A stretch of 64,000 nt of DNA from Alphaproteobacteria bacterium (GCA_030427405.1 JAUHXK010000011.1:119389-183388), one strand, 5' to 3'. Positions 16,443 through 26,074 are shown, counted from the first letter of the stretch. Notes: generated from the letters alone by a model not told the origin. Numbers and translations are program-made.

Positions 16443-17636
16443 ATGGACAAATTGTTTGCGACGCGGGCGTCCCGGATGAAGGCATCCGAAATCCGTGAAT
16501 TGCTGAAGTTGCTCGACCAGCCCGACATCATTTCTTTTGGCGGGGGCATCCCCGACCCGGCACTGTTCCCGGCCGAGGCTTTTGCGCAGGCCTTTCAGGT
16601 GGCGCTGGGCCCAGAGCAGCAGGCGCAGGCGTTGCAATATTCTGCCAGCGAAGGCTATGGCCCGCTGCGCGCATGGATCGTGGACCGCATGCGGCAGATT
16701 GGGGTGGATTGCGAAACTGACAATGTGCTGATCACGTCGGGGTCGCAACAGGCGCTGGACTACCTCGGCAAGCTTTTCCTGTCGCCGGGGGATACCGCAT
16801 TGGTGGGCTGGCCCACCTATTTGGGCGCGCTGGCGGCTTTCAACGCCTATGAGCCGCGCTTTGACCGGTTGTCGATCAATGGCAACCGAAGTGCCGCGGA
16901 ATACCGGGCCGAAGCCCGCGAAGGTGCGGTCAAATTCGCCTATCTTTCGGCAGATTTTGCCAATCCGACCGGGGAAACCGTCGATCGCCGTGGGCGCGAA
17001 AGCCTTCTGGATCTTGCGGAAGATCTTGATTGCGCCGTGATCGAAGACGGAGCCTATCAGGATCTGCGTTTCGACGGAGAGGCAATTCAGCCGATCCTGG
17101 CGCTGGAACTGGCCCGCAAGGGCACGATCGAGGCGTGCCGGACAGTATATTGCGGAAGCTTCTCGAAAACCCTCTCGCCGGGGCTGAGGGTCGGCTGGGT
17201 TGTGGCGGCCAAGCCGGTGATTGCCCAGCTGGTGTTGATGAAACAGGCCGCCGACCTGCATACGGCAACGTTGAACCAGATGGCTGTTCACCAGGTTGCG
17301 CAAGCCTGCTTCGACGACCACGTCCAGATGTTGCGCCGCGTCTATGGCAAACGCCGCGATGCGATGCTGGATGCGCTGGCGCGATACATGCCCAAAGATG
17401 TGCAATGGACCAGGCCCGAAGGCGGTATGTTCGTCTGGGTCACCTTGCCCCCTGAAAAGAACGGGGCCGACCTTTTGGCGCGGGCGCTCGAAACGGTCAA
17501 GGTCGCGTTCGTGCCGGGGCAGGCGTTCTTTCCGGACGGAAGCCGTGCCAATACGATCCGGTTGAGTTTCTCGAATTCGGACGAAACCATGATCGACGAG
17601 GGCATTCGCCGCCTCGGACAGGTCCTGTCGTCCTGA
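16443..17636 (+). CDS. PLP-dependent aminotransferase (MocR/2-aminoadipate transaminase-like)
   Basis: Fold-type I aminotransferase of 397 residues. ISFGGGIPDPALFP and YSASEGYGPLRAWI are typical of the 2-aminoadipate/LysN-like and multiple-substrate group. ITSGSQQALDYLGKLF, ADFANPTGETVDRRGR and the PLP lysine in YCGSFSKTLSPGLRVGW complete the active site. The start at 16443 follows the strong Shine-Dalgarno gaggagg; an in-frame TTG at 16404 is less likely. Its exact amino-acid substrate cannot be assigned. The divergent GntR gene and operator sites suggest substrate-induced expression. Confidence 0.85.
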   Translation: MDKLFATRASRMKASEIRELLKLLDQPDIISFGGGIPDPALFPAEAFAQAFQVALGPEQQAQALQYSASEGYGPLRAWIVDRMRQIGVDCETDNVLITSGSQQALDYLGKLFLSPGDTALVGWPTYLGALAAFNAYEPRFDRLSINGNRSAAEYRAEAREGAVKFAYLSADFANPTGETVDRRGRESLLDLAEDLDCAVIEDGAYQDLRFDGEAIQPILALELARKGTIEACRTVYCGSFSKTLSPGLRVGWVVAAKPVIAQLVLMKQAADLHTATLNQMAVHQVAQACFDDHVQMLRRVYGKRRDAMLDALARYMPKDVQWTRPEGGMFVWVTLPPEKNGADLLARALETVKVAFVPGQAFFPDGSRANTIRLSFSNSDETMIDEGIRRLGQVLSS

Positions 17637-17688
17637 CGCCCGGATTTTGGGAAAGGTTCCGTTAACCTTTTTGCCGCAAAGCTGCGGA

Positions 17689-18096
17689 ATGATACGGTGT
17701 CTTGCCTTTTTGGTTTTGGCGGCCTGTTCCGCGGGGACTTCGCATTTTCGCGACATCCCGGCGACGCGCGTGGCCATCAACGGCAGCGTTTTCGACGTGC
17801 GCCTGCGCGGTGACCTGGCCGAGGCCGTGCGCGTGAATGCGCAATACGCCCCGCGTTTAGGGCCTGTTCGCGACCGGGCTGCCTTGGCCATGGCCCAGGT
17901 TTCTGGCTGTCCCATCCTGGATGTGCTGGGTGATGCGGCGGTGACGATCGGCGTCTTGGGTTGTGATCGCGCTGCGGGTAAACGCCTGCTGATGACCGCG
18001 GTTTCGACACCGAACTACGAATGCATTGACTTTGGGGTCTATGACCATTCCGGCAGCGACCATGGCTATCAGGTATTCGAATGCACCCCGTACTGA
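17689..18096 (+). CDS. putative lipoprotein of unknown function
   Basis: A 135-residue protein with a short lipoprotein signal (MIRCLAFLVLAACSAG, lipobox LAAC). The mature part has three internal Cys (SGCPILDVLG, GVLGCDRAAG, YECIDFG) and ends VFECTPY, so two disulfides are possible in the periplasm. No known family was recognised. It stands alone, 52 bp after the aminotransferase stop; a weak AT-rich hairpin with a short T run (17652-17672) lies in that gap. Confidence 0.7.
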   Translation: MIRCLAFLVLAACSAGTSHFRDIPATRVAINGSVFDVRLRGDLAEAVRVNAQYAPRLGPVRDRAALAMAQVSGCPILDVLGDAAVTIGVLGCDRAAGKRLLMTAVSTPNYECIDFGVYDHSGSDHGYQVFECTPY

Positions 18097-18130
18097 AATG
18101 CGCGAAACCTTGCGAATTTTGGCAAGATGT

Positions 18131-18139
18131 TGTGGATAA
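18131..18139 (-). promoter_or_regulatory. consensus DnaA box upstream of smc
   Basis: The 9-mer tgtggataa is the exact reverse complement of the DnaA box TTATCCACA. It lies about 100 bp upstream of the smc start. A single box may occur by chance, but its position in the smc promoter region could couple smc expression to replication initiation. Confidence 0.4.
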
Positions 18140-18236
18140 GTGCGCCTGAAATCCCATATCCTGCGCAACTCCGTTGACTCGACCGGCGTCCGTTGCGCAG
18201 ACTTCTTACCCATAGGAATCACAACAAGAGCAGCCA

Positions 18237-21200
18237 TTGCGTTTCAGCAAACTCAAACTGACCGGCTTCAAAAGCTTCGTGGACCCGACCGATCTGGTCA
18301 TCGCGGACGGGTTGACCGGTGTGGTTGGTCCCAATGGCTGTGGCAAATCCAACCTTCTTGAGGCTCTGCGCTGGGTGATGGGTGAAAACCGCCCCAAATC
18401 CATGCGCGGCGGCGCGATGGAAGATGTGATCTTTGCGGGCGCTGCCACAAGACCCGCGCGCAACTTTGCCGAAGTGGTCCTGACCATGGACAACTCGGAA
18501 CGTCTGGCGCCTTCGGGTTTCAACGACAGCGACCAACTTGAGATCGTGCGCCGCATCACCCGCGACGTAGGCAGCGCCTATAAAACCAATGGCAAGGATG
18601 TGCGCGCGCGCGATGTGCAGATGCTGTTCGCTGATGCTTCGACCGGGGCGCATTCGCCCGCGCTGGTCGGGCAGAACCGCATTGCCGAGTTGATCAACGC
18701 CAAACCCCGTGCCCGCCGCCGCATTCTGGAAGAGGCGGCCGGGATCTCGGGCCTGTATCAGCGTCGGCATGAGGCCGAGTTGAAGCTGAAAGGCACCGAG
18801 GCCAACCTGACCCGGGTCGATGACGTGCTGGAACAGCTGGGCGGTCAGCTGGCGCAATTAGCGCGTCAGGCCCGTCAGGCGGCGCGTTACCGCGAGATCG
18901 GTGAACAGCTGCGCCAAGCCGAAGGCATGCTGCTATATCGCCGCTGGAAAGAGGCCGACATGGCCCGTCAGGCGGCAGAAGAAAAGCTGCGCGACCGGAT
19001 TACTGAAGCTTCGCGCGCCGAGGCCGAGGCGCGTGCCGCTGCCGCAAAACGAACCGAGATCGAAGAAACCCTGCCGCCTCTGCGCGAAGAAGAGGCCATT
19101 GCCGCCGCCGTCCTGCAACGTCAGCAGGTGCAGCGTGATCAGCTGTCCGATCAGGAAACCCGCGCACGCCAGACGATCGAGACCCTGACCAACCGCATCC
19201 AGCAGTTGGGCAATGATATCGAGCGCGAATCCGGTCTGAACCGCGATGCCGGCGAAATGATCGAGCGGCTGGAATGGGAAGCGCGCGAGTTGGCGAAAGC
19301 TGCCGAGGGCCACGACGACAAGGTCGCCGAGGCCGCCGAGATTGCCCGCGAGGCCGCATCGGTGCTGCAGGACCGCGAAGACCACTTGTCGCAGGAAACC
19401 GAAGACATGGCCCGTTTGGTCGCTCGTCACCAATCGGCGCAGCGTCTGGTCGAAGACAGTCGCAAGACGCTGGCCCGATCTGAAGGCGAAGAGGAAAAGG
19501 CCCGCGCCGCCGTGGATGAGGCCAAAACGGCCCTAAGCCGCGCTTCTGAGGCGTTTGAGACTGCGCAGGACGGCGAGGAGGAAGCCCGCGAAGCCGCCGA
19601 GGCCGCCGAAGAGGCGCTGGCCGCTGCTGACGAGCTGCGCAACGAGACGCAGGCGCGCGAGGCCGAGGCGCGCGCACAACGCTCCGAGGCCGAGGGAGAG
19701 CTGGGGGCGATCCGCGCGGAAACCACCGCTCTGGCCAAGCTGGTCGAGCGCGACACTGCCGAAGGTGGTCAGGTGCTGGACCTGCTGCGCGTTGCGCCGG
19801 GGTTTGAAAAAGCGCTGGGTGCTGCGCTGGCCGATGATCTGCGCGCGCCCCTGGTCGAAGGTGATGGCCCGTCCGGCTGGGTGCAGGTGGCGGGATATGA
19901 CGCCGATCAGCCGCTGCCCGAAGGGGCCGAACCGCTGGCGCTGCATGTGTCGGGCCCGGACCGCCTCAGCCGCCGCATCGCGCAGATCGGTCTGGTTGAT
20001 GCGGATCAGGGCGGGCGGCTGCAGGCGTCGTTGAAACCGGGCCAGCGGCTGGTGTCACGCTCGGGCGATCTGTGGCGCTGGGACGGGTACCGTGCCTGGG
20101 CCGAAGACGCGCCAAGTGCCGCCGCATTGCGGCTGGAGCAGTTGAACAAGCTTGAGGCGTTGAAACAGCAATTGGCGCAGGTTGAGGCGCAAGCCGACGG
20201 CGCCCGCGCTGCGCACGAAGCCCTGTCGCGACAACTGGCCGACGTGACCGAAGCCGACCGCCGCGCGCGTGAGGCCCGCCGTGCCGCAGATCAGCGTATG
20301 GCCGAAACCGCCCGCGCTTTGTCACGCGCCGAGGCGGATCGCAATCTGGCGCAGGGCAAGTTGGAAACATTGGCGCTGGCCGTGGATCGCCACAAGGAAG
20401 ACGCCATGGCCGCCCGCGCGCAACTGCGCGAAGCCGAGGGCGCGCTGACCGGGCTGGGCGACCTCGACAACGCCCGCGCCCAGGTCGAGGACATCAAGCA
20501 AACGGTCGAAGCTGCGCGGATCACCATGCTGACCCACCGTTCGACCCATGACGAACTGCGCCGTGAAGGCGAGGCCCGGACCCGACGCAGCCAAGAGGTG
20601 ACGAAAGACCTCAGCGGTTGGAGGCACCGGTTGGAAACGGCTGAGAAGCGCATCTCGGAACTGGCAGAGCGCAAGGAAAGCTCGGAAGAGGAGCTGTCCG
20701 AAGCCATGGCTGCCCCGGCCGAAATCGCCGAGGCGCGCGAGGAACTGAACGAACTGATCGAAGCCGCCGAAGCCCGCCGGGCCGCGGCCGCCGACAAGCT
20801 GGCCGAAGCCGAAACCCAGCAGCGCGAAGTGGTGCTTGCCGAACGTGAGGCGGAACGTTTGGCGTCCGAGGCCCGCGAGGGGCGCGCGGCGGCCGAGGCG
20901 CGCTGTGACGCGGCCAAGGAAAGCGTGGTCGCGGCGGCCGAACGGATCGCCGAAGACCAGCAGTTGACCCCGAACCAGTTGCTGAACCAGTTGGACATGA
21001 ACCCCGATGACATGCCCGCCGCCGACGCGTTGGAGGCCGAGGTCAACCGCCACAAGCGCCAGCGCGATGCGATGGGTGCGGTGAACCTGCGCGCCGAAGA
21101 GGACAGCAAAGAGGTTCAGGAAGAATTTGACACGCTGAACAGCGAAAAGGCCGATCTGGAAGAGGCGATCAAAGCCTTGCGCAGCGGCATTGCCAGCCTC

Positions 21201-21692
21201 AACCGCGAAGGGCGCGAACGGCTGCTGACTGCCTTTGAGCAGGTGAATTCGAACTTTGCGATGCTGTTCAAGCATCTGTTCGGCGGTGGTGAGGCAAATC
21301 TGGTCATGGTCGAAAGCGACGATCCGCTGGATGCGGGGCTTGAGATCATGTGCCAGCCGCCGGGCAAGAAACTCTCGACCCTCAGCCTGTTGTCGGGCGG
21401 CGAACAGACCCTGACGGCAACCGCGCTGATCTTTGGCGTCTTCCTCGCCAATCCGGCCCCGATCTGCGTGCTGGACGAGGTTGACGCGCCGCTGGACGAT
21501 GCCAACGTCACCCGGTTCTGCGACCTGCTGGACGAGATGTGCCGCCAGACCGACACGCGGTTCCTGATCATCACGCACCACGCGGTAACAATGGCGCGGA
21601 TGGATCGTCTGTTCGGTGTGACCATGCAGGAACAGGGCGTCAGCCAACTGGTCTCGGTCGATCTGAAGAAGGCAGAACAGATGGTCGCCTGA
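18237..21692 (+). CDS. smc: chromosome segregation protein SMC
   Basis: Condensin ATPase that organises and segregates the chromosome with ScpA/ScpB. The 1151 residues contain an N-terminal Walker A GPNGCGKSN (31-39), two very long Arg/Glu/Ala coiled coils, and a globular hinge around residues 505-600. The C-terminal head has the signature LSLLSGGEQTLTATAL at about 1049 and Walker B ICVLDEVDAPLDDANV near 1078. The start is TTG at 18237 (MRFSKLKLTGFKSF), fitting the family N terminus. It is slightly shorter than the usual 1180 or so residues. It is monocistronic here. Confidence 0.97.
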   Translation: MRFSKLKLTGFKSFVDPTDLVIADGLTGVVGPNGCGKSNLLEALRWVMGENRPKSMRGGAMEDVIFAGAATRPARNFAEVVLTMDNSERLAPSGFNDSDQLEIVRRITRDVGSAYKTNGKDVRARDVQMLFADASTGAHSPALVGQNRIAELINAKPRARRRILEEAAGISGLYQRRHEAELKLKGTEANLTRVDDVLEQLGGQLAQLARQARQAARYREIGEQLRQAEGMLLYRRWKEADMARQAAEEKLRDRITEASRAEAEARAAAAKRTEIEETLPPLREEEAIAAAVLQRQQVQRDQLSDQETRARQTIETLTNRIQQLGNDIERESGLNRDAGEMIERLEWEARELAKAAEGHDDKVAEAAEIAREAASVLQDREDHLSQETEDMARLVARHQSAQRLVEDSRKTLARSEGEEEKARAAVDEAKTALSRASEAFETAQDGEEEAREAAEAAEEALAAADELRNETQAREAEARAQRSEAEGELGAIRAETTALAKLVERDTAEGGQVLDLLRVAPGFEKALGAALADDLRAPLVEGDGPSGWVQVAGYDADQPLPEGAEPLALHVSGPDRLSRRIAQIGLVDADQGGRLQASLKPGQRLVSRSGDLWRWDGYRAWAEDAPSAAALRLEQLNKLEALKQQLAQVEAQADGARAAHEALSRQLADVTEADRRAREARRAADQRMAETARALSRAEADRNLAQGKLETLALAVDRHKEDAMAARAQLREAEGALTGLGDLDNARAQVEDIKQTVEAARITMLTHRSTHDELRREGEARTRRSQEVTKDLSGWRHRLETAEKRISELAERKESSEEELSEAMAAPAEIAEAREELNELIEAAEARRAAAADKLAEAETQQREVVLAEREAERLASEAREGRAAAEARCDAAKESVVAAAERIAEDQQLTPNQLLNQLDMNPDDMPAADALEAEVNRHKRQRDAMGAVNLRAEEDSKEVQEEFDTLNSEKADLEEAIKALRSGIASLNREGRERLLTAFEQVNSNFAMLFKHLFGGGEANLVMVESDDPLDAGLEIMCQPPGKKLSTLSLLSGGEQTLTATALIFGVFLANPAPICVLDEVDAPLDDANVTRFCDLLDEMCRQTDTRFLIITHHAVTMARMDRLFGVTMQEQGVSQLVSVDLKKAEQMVA

Positions 21693-21746
21693 CGCCTCAC
21701 CGCAACGTGACGCGCCTTTTGCGCCGCACCGCGGTAGGGTGGCGGC

Positions 21747-22106
21747 ATGACCCGCTTTCTGATCCTCGCATTTCTCGCCGCAACACCTGTCGCAGCCGCC
21801 GAATGGTCCACCAAACCCGGCGACGTGCCCCTGTCGCCCGAAGAACTGGGTGCTTTGGCGGGGCAGACGCTGACTTTCTATGATGACGGAAAATCAAAAT
21901 ACTCTGCCGGAGGGGCATATTCCTTTACCTATTCCGCGGCCAATGGCGGCGGCACGGCGTTCGGAACCTATAGCATTGCCGAAGATGGCAGTGTCTGTGT
22001 CCAGTATCGCAACGGGCTTCATCGCTGCGACCTGTATGTGCACAACGGCAAGCGGCTGATCCTTATTGACGCGAAGGGCGTGCGTTATCCCGTGCGGCCC
22101 GAGTAA
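21747..22106 (+). CDS. small secreted protein of unknown function
   Basis: A 119-residue protein with a Sec signal peptide (MTRFLILAFLAATPVAAAEW, cleavage near AAA-EW). The mature domain has LSPEELGALAGQTLTFYDDGKSKYSAGGAYSF and a repeated Tyr/Gly pattern. Two Cys (SVCVQYRN, HRCDLYV) probably form a disulfide. It looks like a small periplasmic beta-barrel-like domain, but no function is assigned. It follows smc by 54 bp and is followed by a strong terminator. Confidence 0.75.
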   Translation: MTRFLILAFLAATPVAAAEWSTKPGDVPLSPEELGALAGQTLTFYDDGKSKYSAGGAYSFTYSAANGGGTAFGTYSIAEDGSVCVQYRNGLHRCDLYVHNGKRLILIDAKGVRYPVRPE

Positions 22107-22206
22107 ACGCCAACCGCGCCACGGTTGACCTTGGGCGGGTTTCCGTGGAATCAGACGGCATGGTTCCTTTGGTTCAGATATATTTTGCAGGACATCAAAT
22201 CCGAAT

Positions 22207-22250
22207 TACCGTCCCGGCCTGACGCTGCGGGCCGGGTATCGGTATTTTTA
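22207..22250 (+). terminator. intrinsic terminator after the small secreted protein gene
   Basis: Inner stem cccggcc / ggccggg (22213-22219 and 22230-22236), extended by taccg / cggta (22207-22211 and 22240-22244) with small bulges, followed by ttttta. It lies about 100 bp after the stop codon. Confidence 0.8.
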
Positions 22251-22289
22251 GTTCAAATGCGCTGTATAGGCTGAACAAGGTTGTTCCCA

Positions 22290-22784
22290 ATGTCTCCTAC
22301 ATCTTCAACACTGCACATGTTGTGCGGAAAAATTGCTGCCGGAAAATCCACGCTGGCATCCCGGCTTGCAAGCCAATGCCATACCGTTCTTGTTGCCGAG
22401 GACGCGTGGTTGAGCGCGCTCTACCCCGGCGAAATGACGTCTGCGTCGGATTATGTACGCTGTTCGGCAAAGCTGCGCGAAATCATGGGGCCGCATGTCG
22501 CGTCGGTGTTGAACGCAGGTGTTTCGGTTGTTCTGGACTTTCCAGCCAACACAGTCGAAGCCCGCGCCTGGATGCGGGGTATCCTTGCAGGCACTGATGC
22601 GTCCCATCAGTTGCACGTGCTGGACGCACCGGATGAGCTGTGCCTTGAACGGCTGCGCAAACGAAATGCGCGGGGGGATCACCCGTTTGCCGTGACCGAC
22701 GCGCAGTTCCGGCAAATCTGCAGCCATTTCGTAGCTCCGACCCCGGATGAAGGCTTCGCCATCACTTGGCACAAGCCGGTTTAA
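22290..22784 (+). CDS. P-loop kinase-like ATPase (AAA_33/zeta-toxin-like fold)
   Basis: A 164-residue P-loop protein. The Walker A motif LCGKIAAGKSTLASRLA is near the N terminus. The rest follows small-molecule kinase layout: a lid-like region and LHVLDAPDELCLERLRKRNARG, with Arg-rich lid residues as in shikimate/gluconate kinases. Such AAA_33 proteins phosphorylate small metabolites, antibiotics or nucleotides; substrate unknown. The ATG at 22290 is preferred over an in-frame TTG at 22281. No antitoxin partner is adjacent, so a zeta toxin role is unlikely. It is transcribed alone. Confidence 0.75.
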   Translation: MSPTSSTLHMLCGKIAAGKSTLASRLASQCHTVLVAEDAWLSALYPGEMTSASDYVRCSAKLREIMGPHVASVLNAGVSVVLDFPANTVEARAWMRGILAGTDASHQLHVLDAPDELCLERLRKRNARGDHPFAVTDAQFRQICSHFVAPTPDEGFAITWHKPV

Positions 22785-22814
22785 CGGGCGAAGGCCAGAT
22801 CGAGTTTGATTGTC

Positions 22815-22988
22815 TCAAATATTACTTGGGTCGCTGAAACTTTCGAAATGGCCGGTGGATTCCGTCACTTCGACCTCGAAATGGGCGATAAGGTGCATGA
22901 CTAGGGGCTCGATCTGCCTGTTCCAGACCGCGCCGTCATAGAATGCGTCTTTGATCTTTTGACGTGCCAGGGAAATCGAAAGGGGCAC
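22815..22988 (-). CDS. possible 57-residue protein or 3' remnant downstream of the lytic transglycosylase
   Basis: In the same frame as the lytic transglycosylase and just after its stop, an open frame can start at GTG 22988. It contains KIKDAFYDGAVWNRQIEPLV followed by MHLIAHFEVEVTESTGHFE, and stops at 22815. The residue composition is that of a real protein rather than of high-GC antisense noise. The aggagg right after the transglycosylase stop is about 20 nt from this start, too far to be ideal. It may be a short gene read with the transglycosylase or the decayed end of a larger gene. No family recognised. Confidence 0.35.
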   Translation of the reverse strand: MPLSISLARQKIKDAFYDGAVWNRQIEPLVMHLIAHFEVEVTESTGHFESFSDPSNI

Positions 22989-23015
22989 CGCACGGCCACC
23001 AGGCCTTGAACCTCC

Positions 23016-24179
23016 TCACAACAGGTTCAGCAATTCGACCGTCGGCCACGCATCCGCAGGCAGGCCCAGTCGCGCCTGTTCGGCCTGCACAGCCGCCCGC
23101 GTACCTGCCCCCAGAATACCGTCGATCTTGCCCACGTCATGCCCGCGCGCCTGCAGCTTTGTCTGCAACTGTTTCATCTGCGCGCCCGACAGCCCCGGCG
23201 TCGGGTTGCCCGCGTCATAGATTTGTGCGCCCTCCAGCCGTGTGGCGAAATAGGCGGCGGTCAGGACATAGACAAAGCTTTGATTCCATTCGAAATAGAC
23301 GTCGAAATTCGGATAGGCCAGAAAAGCCGGCCCTTTGTGCCCCTGCGGCAGGATCAATGAGGCGGGCAGGTTGGCCAGCGACCCGCTACGGGCCTGAACA
23401 CCCATCGCCTGCCAGTCAGACACTGCACGAGGCTTGCCCGGCCCGGACAGCGACCAGTCCATTTGCGCGGGCACGGTAACCTCTTGCAGCCATGGCTGGC
23501 CCGGTTGCCAGCCCAGATGCGACAGCATCTTGCCCCCTGACATCAGCGCATCCGGGGCCGAGGTTTTCAGAGACACGGTGCCATCGCCATCGGCGTCCAC
23601 CCCGTTGGCCAGAATATCGCGCGGCAGCATCTGCACCATGCCTATCTCGCCCGCCCAGGCGCCGGTCGTGCGCTGGGGGTCGAAATTGCCCTGCCGGTAC
23701 AGTTCTATCGCGGCGAAGATCTGTGGCCGGAACAGCTCGGGGCGGCGGCAATCATGGGCCAGTGTCACCAGGGCGTTGCGCGTGTTGAAATTACCCTGAA
23801 CCGCGCCATAGTCGGTCTCAAATGCCCAAAAAGCCAGTAGGACCCCGCGCGAAACGCCGTATTCCGCCTCGATCCGGTCGAACACCGCATCGTATTTGCC
23901 GGCCATGGCCCGACCTCGGTCAATCCTGTTCTGCGAGATCAGGTGGCGTGAGAAATCGATGAACGGTTTCTGAAACACGCCCTGCGCCCGGTCGGCCTTC
24001 AGCACGGCCCCGTCCTGTTGCACGCCCTTGAAAAACGCGTTCACCGTGGATTTGTCGAACCCTTGCTGGACCGCCTCGGCCTTCAGCCCCTTCACGAATG
24101 AATTGAACCCGCCACCGCATTGGGCAAAAGCGGGTGCGGTCATCAGGGTGGCGGCAACAAGGCCAGAGAGTAAACGCAT
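23016..24179 (-). CDS. lytic murein transglycosylase (MltB type) with peptidoglycan-binding domain
   Basis: Periplasmic enzyme that cleaves glycan strands to 1,6-anhydro-MurNAc products. A Sec signal (MRLLSGLVAATLMTAPAFAQ) precedes the SLT_3 catalytic domain. The catalytic Glu is probably Glu121 in FWAFETDYGAVQGNFNTRNA, and EIGMVQMLPRDILANGVDADGDG is the usual substrate-binding segment. A C-terminal PG_binding_1 domain (LQTKLQARGHDVGKIDGILG) ends the 387 residues. It lies 12 bp from the end of cobD, possibly reading from the cobC-cobD transcript. Confidence 0.92.
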   Translation of the reverse strand: MRLLSGLVAATLMTAPAFAQCGGGFNSFVKGLKAEAVQQGFDKSTVNAFFKGVQQDGAVLKADRAQGVFQKPFIDFSRHLISQNRIDRGRAMAGKYDAVFDRIEAEYGVSRGVLLAFWAFETDYGAVQGNFNTRNALVTLAHDCRRPELFRPQIFAAIELYRQGNFDPQRTTGAWAGEIGMVQMLPRDILANGVDADGDGTVSLKTSAPDALMSGGKMLSHLGWQPGQPWLQEVTVPAQMDWSLSGPGKPRAVSDWQAMGVQARSGSLANLPASLILPQGHKGPAFLAYPNFDVYFEWNQSFVYVLTAAYFATRLEGAQIYDAGNPTPGLSGAQMKQLQTKLQARGHDVGKIDGILGAGTRAAVQAEQARLGLPADAWPTVELLNLL

Positions 24180-24191
24180 GCGATAGGTCCG

Positions 24192-25112
24192 TCAGAAAAT
24201 AAACTCGACCCCAACCCACACCGACACGAGGCCAAGTGCAAGCCCCCAAACCCGCCAGAGCATGTCACATGCGTGAAAAACCTCTGACGCGCCGATCTCG
24301 CGCGGGGCATCGCCGTTGACCCAGGCCAGATCCCGCATCTGCCCGTCATAGCTGCGCGGTCCGGCCAGCGCCACGTTCAGCGCGCGCGCCATCGCAGCCT
24401 CGGGCCAGCCCGCGTTGGGCGAGACATGGTGGCGGGCATCGCGCACCATCTCGCCCCAGCGCGCCCACTGACCAGACAAGGCGACGATCAGGACAAAGCT
24501 CAGCCGGGCCGGGATCAGGTTCAACACGTCATCCAACCGCGCCGCCGCCCAGCCGAAGGCGCGGTATTTCTCGTTTCGGTAACCGATCATGCTGTCGGCG
24601 GTGTTGATCGCCTTGTAGACCAGTAACCCCGGAAGGCCCGCGACCAGAAACCAAAAGGCGGGGGCGATCACCCCGTCGCTCAGGTTCTCTGCGGCGCTTT
24701 CGATGGCGGATCGGGCCACCTGGGCCTCGGTCATGTCCCGCGTGTCGCGCGACACGATCATGGCGACCTGCGCGCGCCCGTCGGGCAAAGACCGCAACAG
24801 CCCGTCGCCCACGGCGCGCACGTGATCCACCAGAGATTTCTGCGCCAGCAGGATCGCACAGACCACGATTTCCACCAAAGGCCCCAGCAGCGCCAGCCCC
24901 CGTCCCAGCGCACAGGCCCCAAGTACCAGAAGCAGGACCACCACCGCCCCCTTGAGCCGACGATACGCCCCATGATTCAGATACCTGTCCAGCCAGCCGA
25001 TCACCGTGCCGATCATTACCGCCGGGTGCCGAACGCGAGACCACAGCCAGTCTGGCTCGCCCAGGGCGGCGTCCAGACATAGCGCACAAACCAGAAGAAA
25101 GGCGGTGCTCAT
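24192..25112 (-). CDS. cobD: adenosylcobinamide-phosphate synthase (CobD/CbiB)
   Basis: Membrane enzyme attaching (R)-1-amino-2-propanol phosphate to adenosylcobyric acid in cobalamin synthesis. The 306 residues show [22 protein letters not shown], the [28 protein letters not shown] segment, [26 protein letters not shown] and a C-terminal membrane helix. Enterobacterial name cbiB; alphaproteobacterial name cobD. Its start overlaps the cobC stop by four bases, so the two enzymes that make and use the linker are coupled. No B12 riboswitch was recognised upstream. Confidence 0.95.
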   Translation of the reverse strand: MSTAFLLVCALCLDAALGEPDWLWSRVRHPAVMIGTVIGWLDRYLNHGAYRRLKGAVVVLLLVLGACALGRGLALLGPLVEIVVCAILLAQKSLVDHVRAVGDGLLRSLPDGRAQVAMIVSRDTRDMTEAQVARSAIESAAENLSDGVIAPAFWFLVAGLPGLLVYKAINTADSMIGYRNEKYRAFGWAAARLDDVLNLIPARLSFVLIVALSGQWARWGEMVRDARHHVSPNAGWPEAAMARALNVALAGPRSYDGQMRDLAWVNGDAPREIGASEVFHACDMLWRVWGLALGLVSVWVGVEFIF

Positions 25113-26074
25113 AACGCCGCCTCAAGCCGCGCCCATCCATCCGCGGGCGGCAGGCCAAGGCGTAGAAAGGTCTTGGAATAGGGGAAGATGCGGCTCCAGA
25201 TATGCGCGCGCGCCAACCGGGTCTGCCAGGCCGGGGCGTCGTCGACGTCGTACAGACGGAACAGGCTGGTGCCCCCGACCAGACGGGCGCCCCTGGCCAA
25301 TACAAGCTGATCCAGCCGCGCGGCATCCTCGGCCAGCCGCGCACGGGTTTTGCTGGCCCATTCGGTGTCGCGCAGGGCCCGCTCTCCGATCCGAAGGGCG
25401 GGGCCGGACACGGCCCATGGCCCAGTCAGGTCATTCAACCGTGCGATCAGGTCGGCCTGACCGATGGCAAACCCCAGCCGCAGGCCGGCCAGCCCCCAAA
25501 ATTTGCCAAAGCTCTTCAACACCACCACGCCCGGGCGTTCGGCCAGATGTATCAGTGATTGGCCTGGGGCGATGTCGCAAAAGCTTTGGTCAATTACGGT
25601 CAGGGGGGCATTGGCGTCCGCCTCCTGCCAAATGCGCCCATCGGGGTTGTTGGGATGCACGATTACACGCGCCTCGGCGGGGCCGGTGTCTTGTACCGTC
25701 CAGCCCTGCGCGGCGAAAGCGGCGGCATGTTCGTTATAGGTCGGCATCGTGATCTGCACACGACCGGTTTTTGCCAGCGCCGGTATGCGGGCAATGACGA
25801 CCGATGCCCCAGGTGTGGGCAGGATTTCCGCACGGTCCGGCACGTTCCAAAAGCTACGCGCCGCGTCTGCCAGTTGTTCGAACGCCCCATGATCAGGAAG
25901 CGAGGTCCAGTCTGTGGGCCAAAGGTCCGACACGGGGTAGGGGTGCGGGTTGATCCCGGTTGACAGGTCGATCCAATCGGCGCGCGTACCACCAAATTGC
26001 GCCATCGCTGAATCCAGCCCGCCACCGTGGTCACGCCGTTTCCGAGGGTTCAGGTCGCTTTTTCCCCGAGTCAT
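25109..26074 (-). CDS. cobC: L-threonine-O-3-phosphate decarboxylase (CobC)
   Basis: PLP enzyme that supplies (R)-1-amino-2-propanol phosphate for the cobalamin nucleotide loop. The 321 residues (to 25109) show [43 protein letters not shown] and the PLP lysine region [20 protein letters not shown], the histidinol-phosphate-aminotransferase-like fold. The start is uncertain: ATG at 26074 ([18 protein letters not shown]) is preferred, 26101 adds nine residues. It is the first gene of cobC-cobD. Confidence 0.9.
   Translation of the reverse strand: MTRGKSDLNPRKRRDHGGGLDSAMAQFGGTRADWIDLSTGINPHPYPVSDLWPTDWTSLPDHGAFEQLADAARSFWNVPDRAEILPTPGASVVIARIPALAKTGRVQITMPTYNEHAAAFAAQGWTVQDTGPAEARVIVHPNNPDGRIWQEADANAPLTVIDQSFCDIAPGQSLIHLAERPGVVVLKSFGKFWGLAGLRLGFAIGQADLIARLNDLTGPWAVSGPALRIGERALRDTEWASKTRARLAEDAARLDQLVLARGARLVGGTSLFRLYDVDDAPAWQTRLARAHIWSRIFPYSKTFLRLGLPPADGWARLEAAL

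Noticed and set aside
17652..17672. Terminator after the aminotransferase gene
   Set aside because: The stem aaaggtt/aacctttt is AT-rich with only two GC pairs and a short T run; too weak to call as a feature.
16425..17915. Long minus-strand open frame antisense to the PLP aminotransferase
   Set aside because: Arg/His/Gln-rich composition without domains, and it would span two real plus-strand genes.
20322..21647. Long minus-strand open frame antisense to smc
   Set aside because: No signal, no ribosome binding site or recognisable domain; explained by codon bias of the smc coiled coil.
22290..22784. Zeta-type toxin with antitoxin
   Set aside because: The P-loop protein resembles small-molecule kinases and has no adjacent small antitoxin gene.
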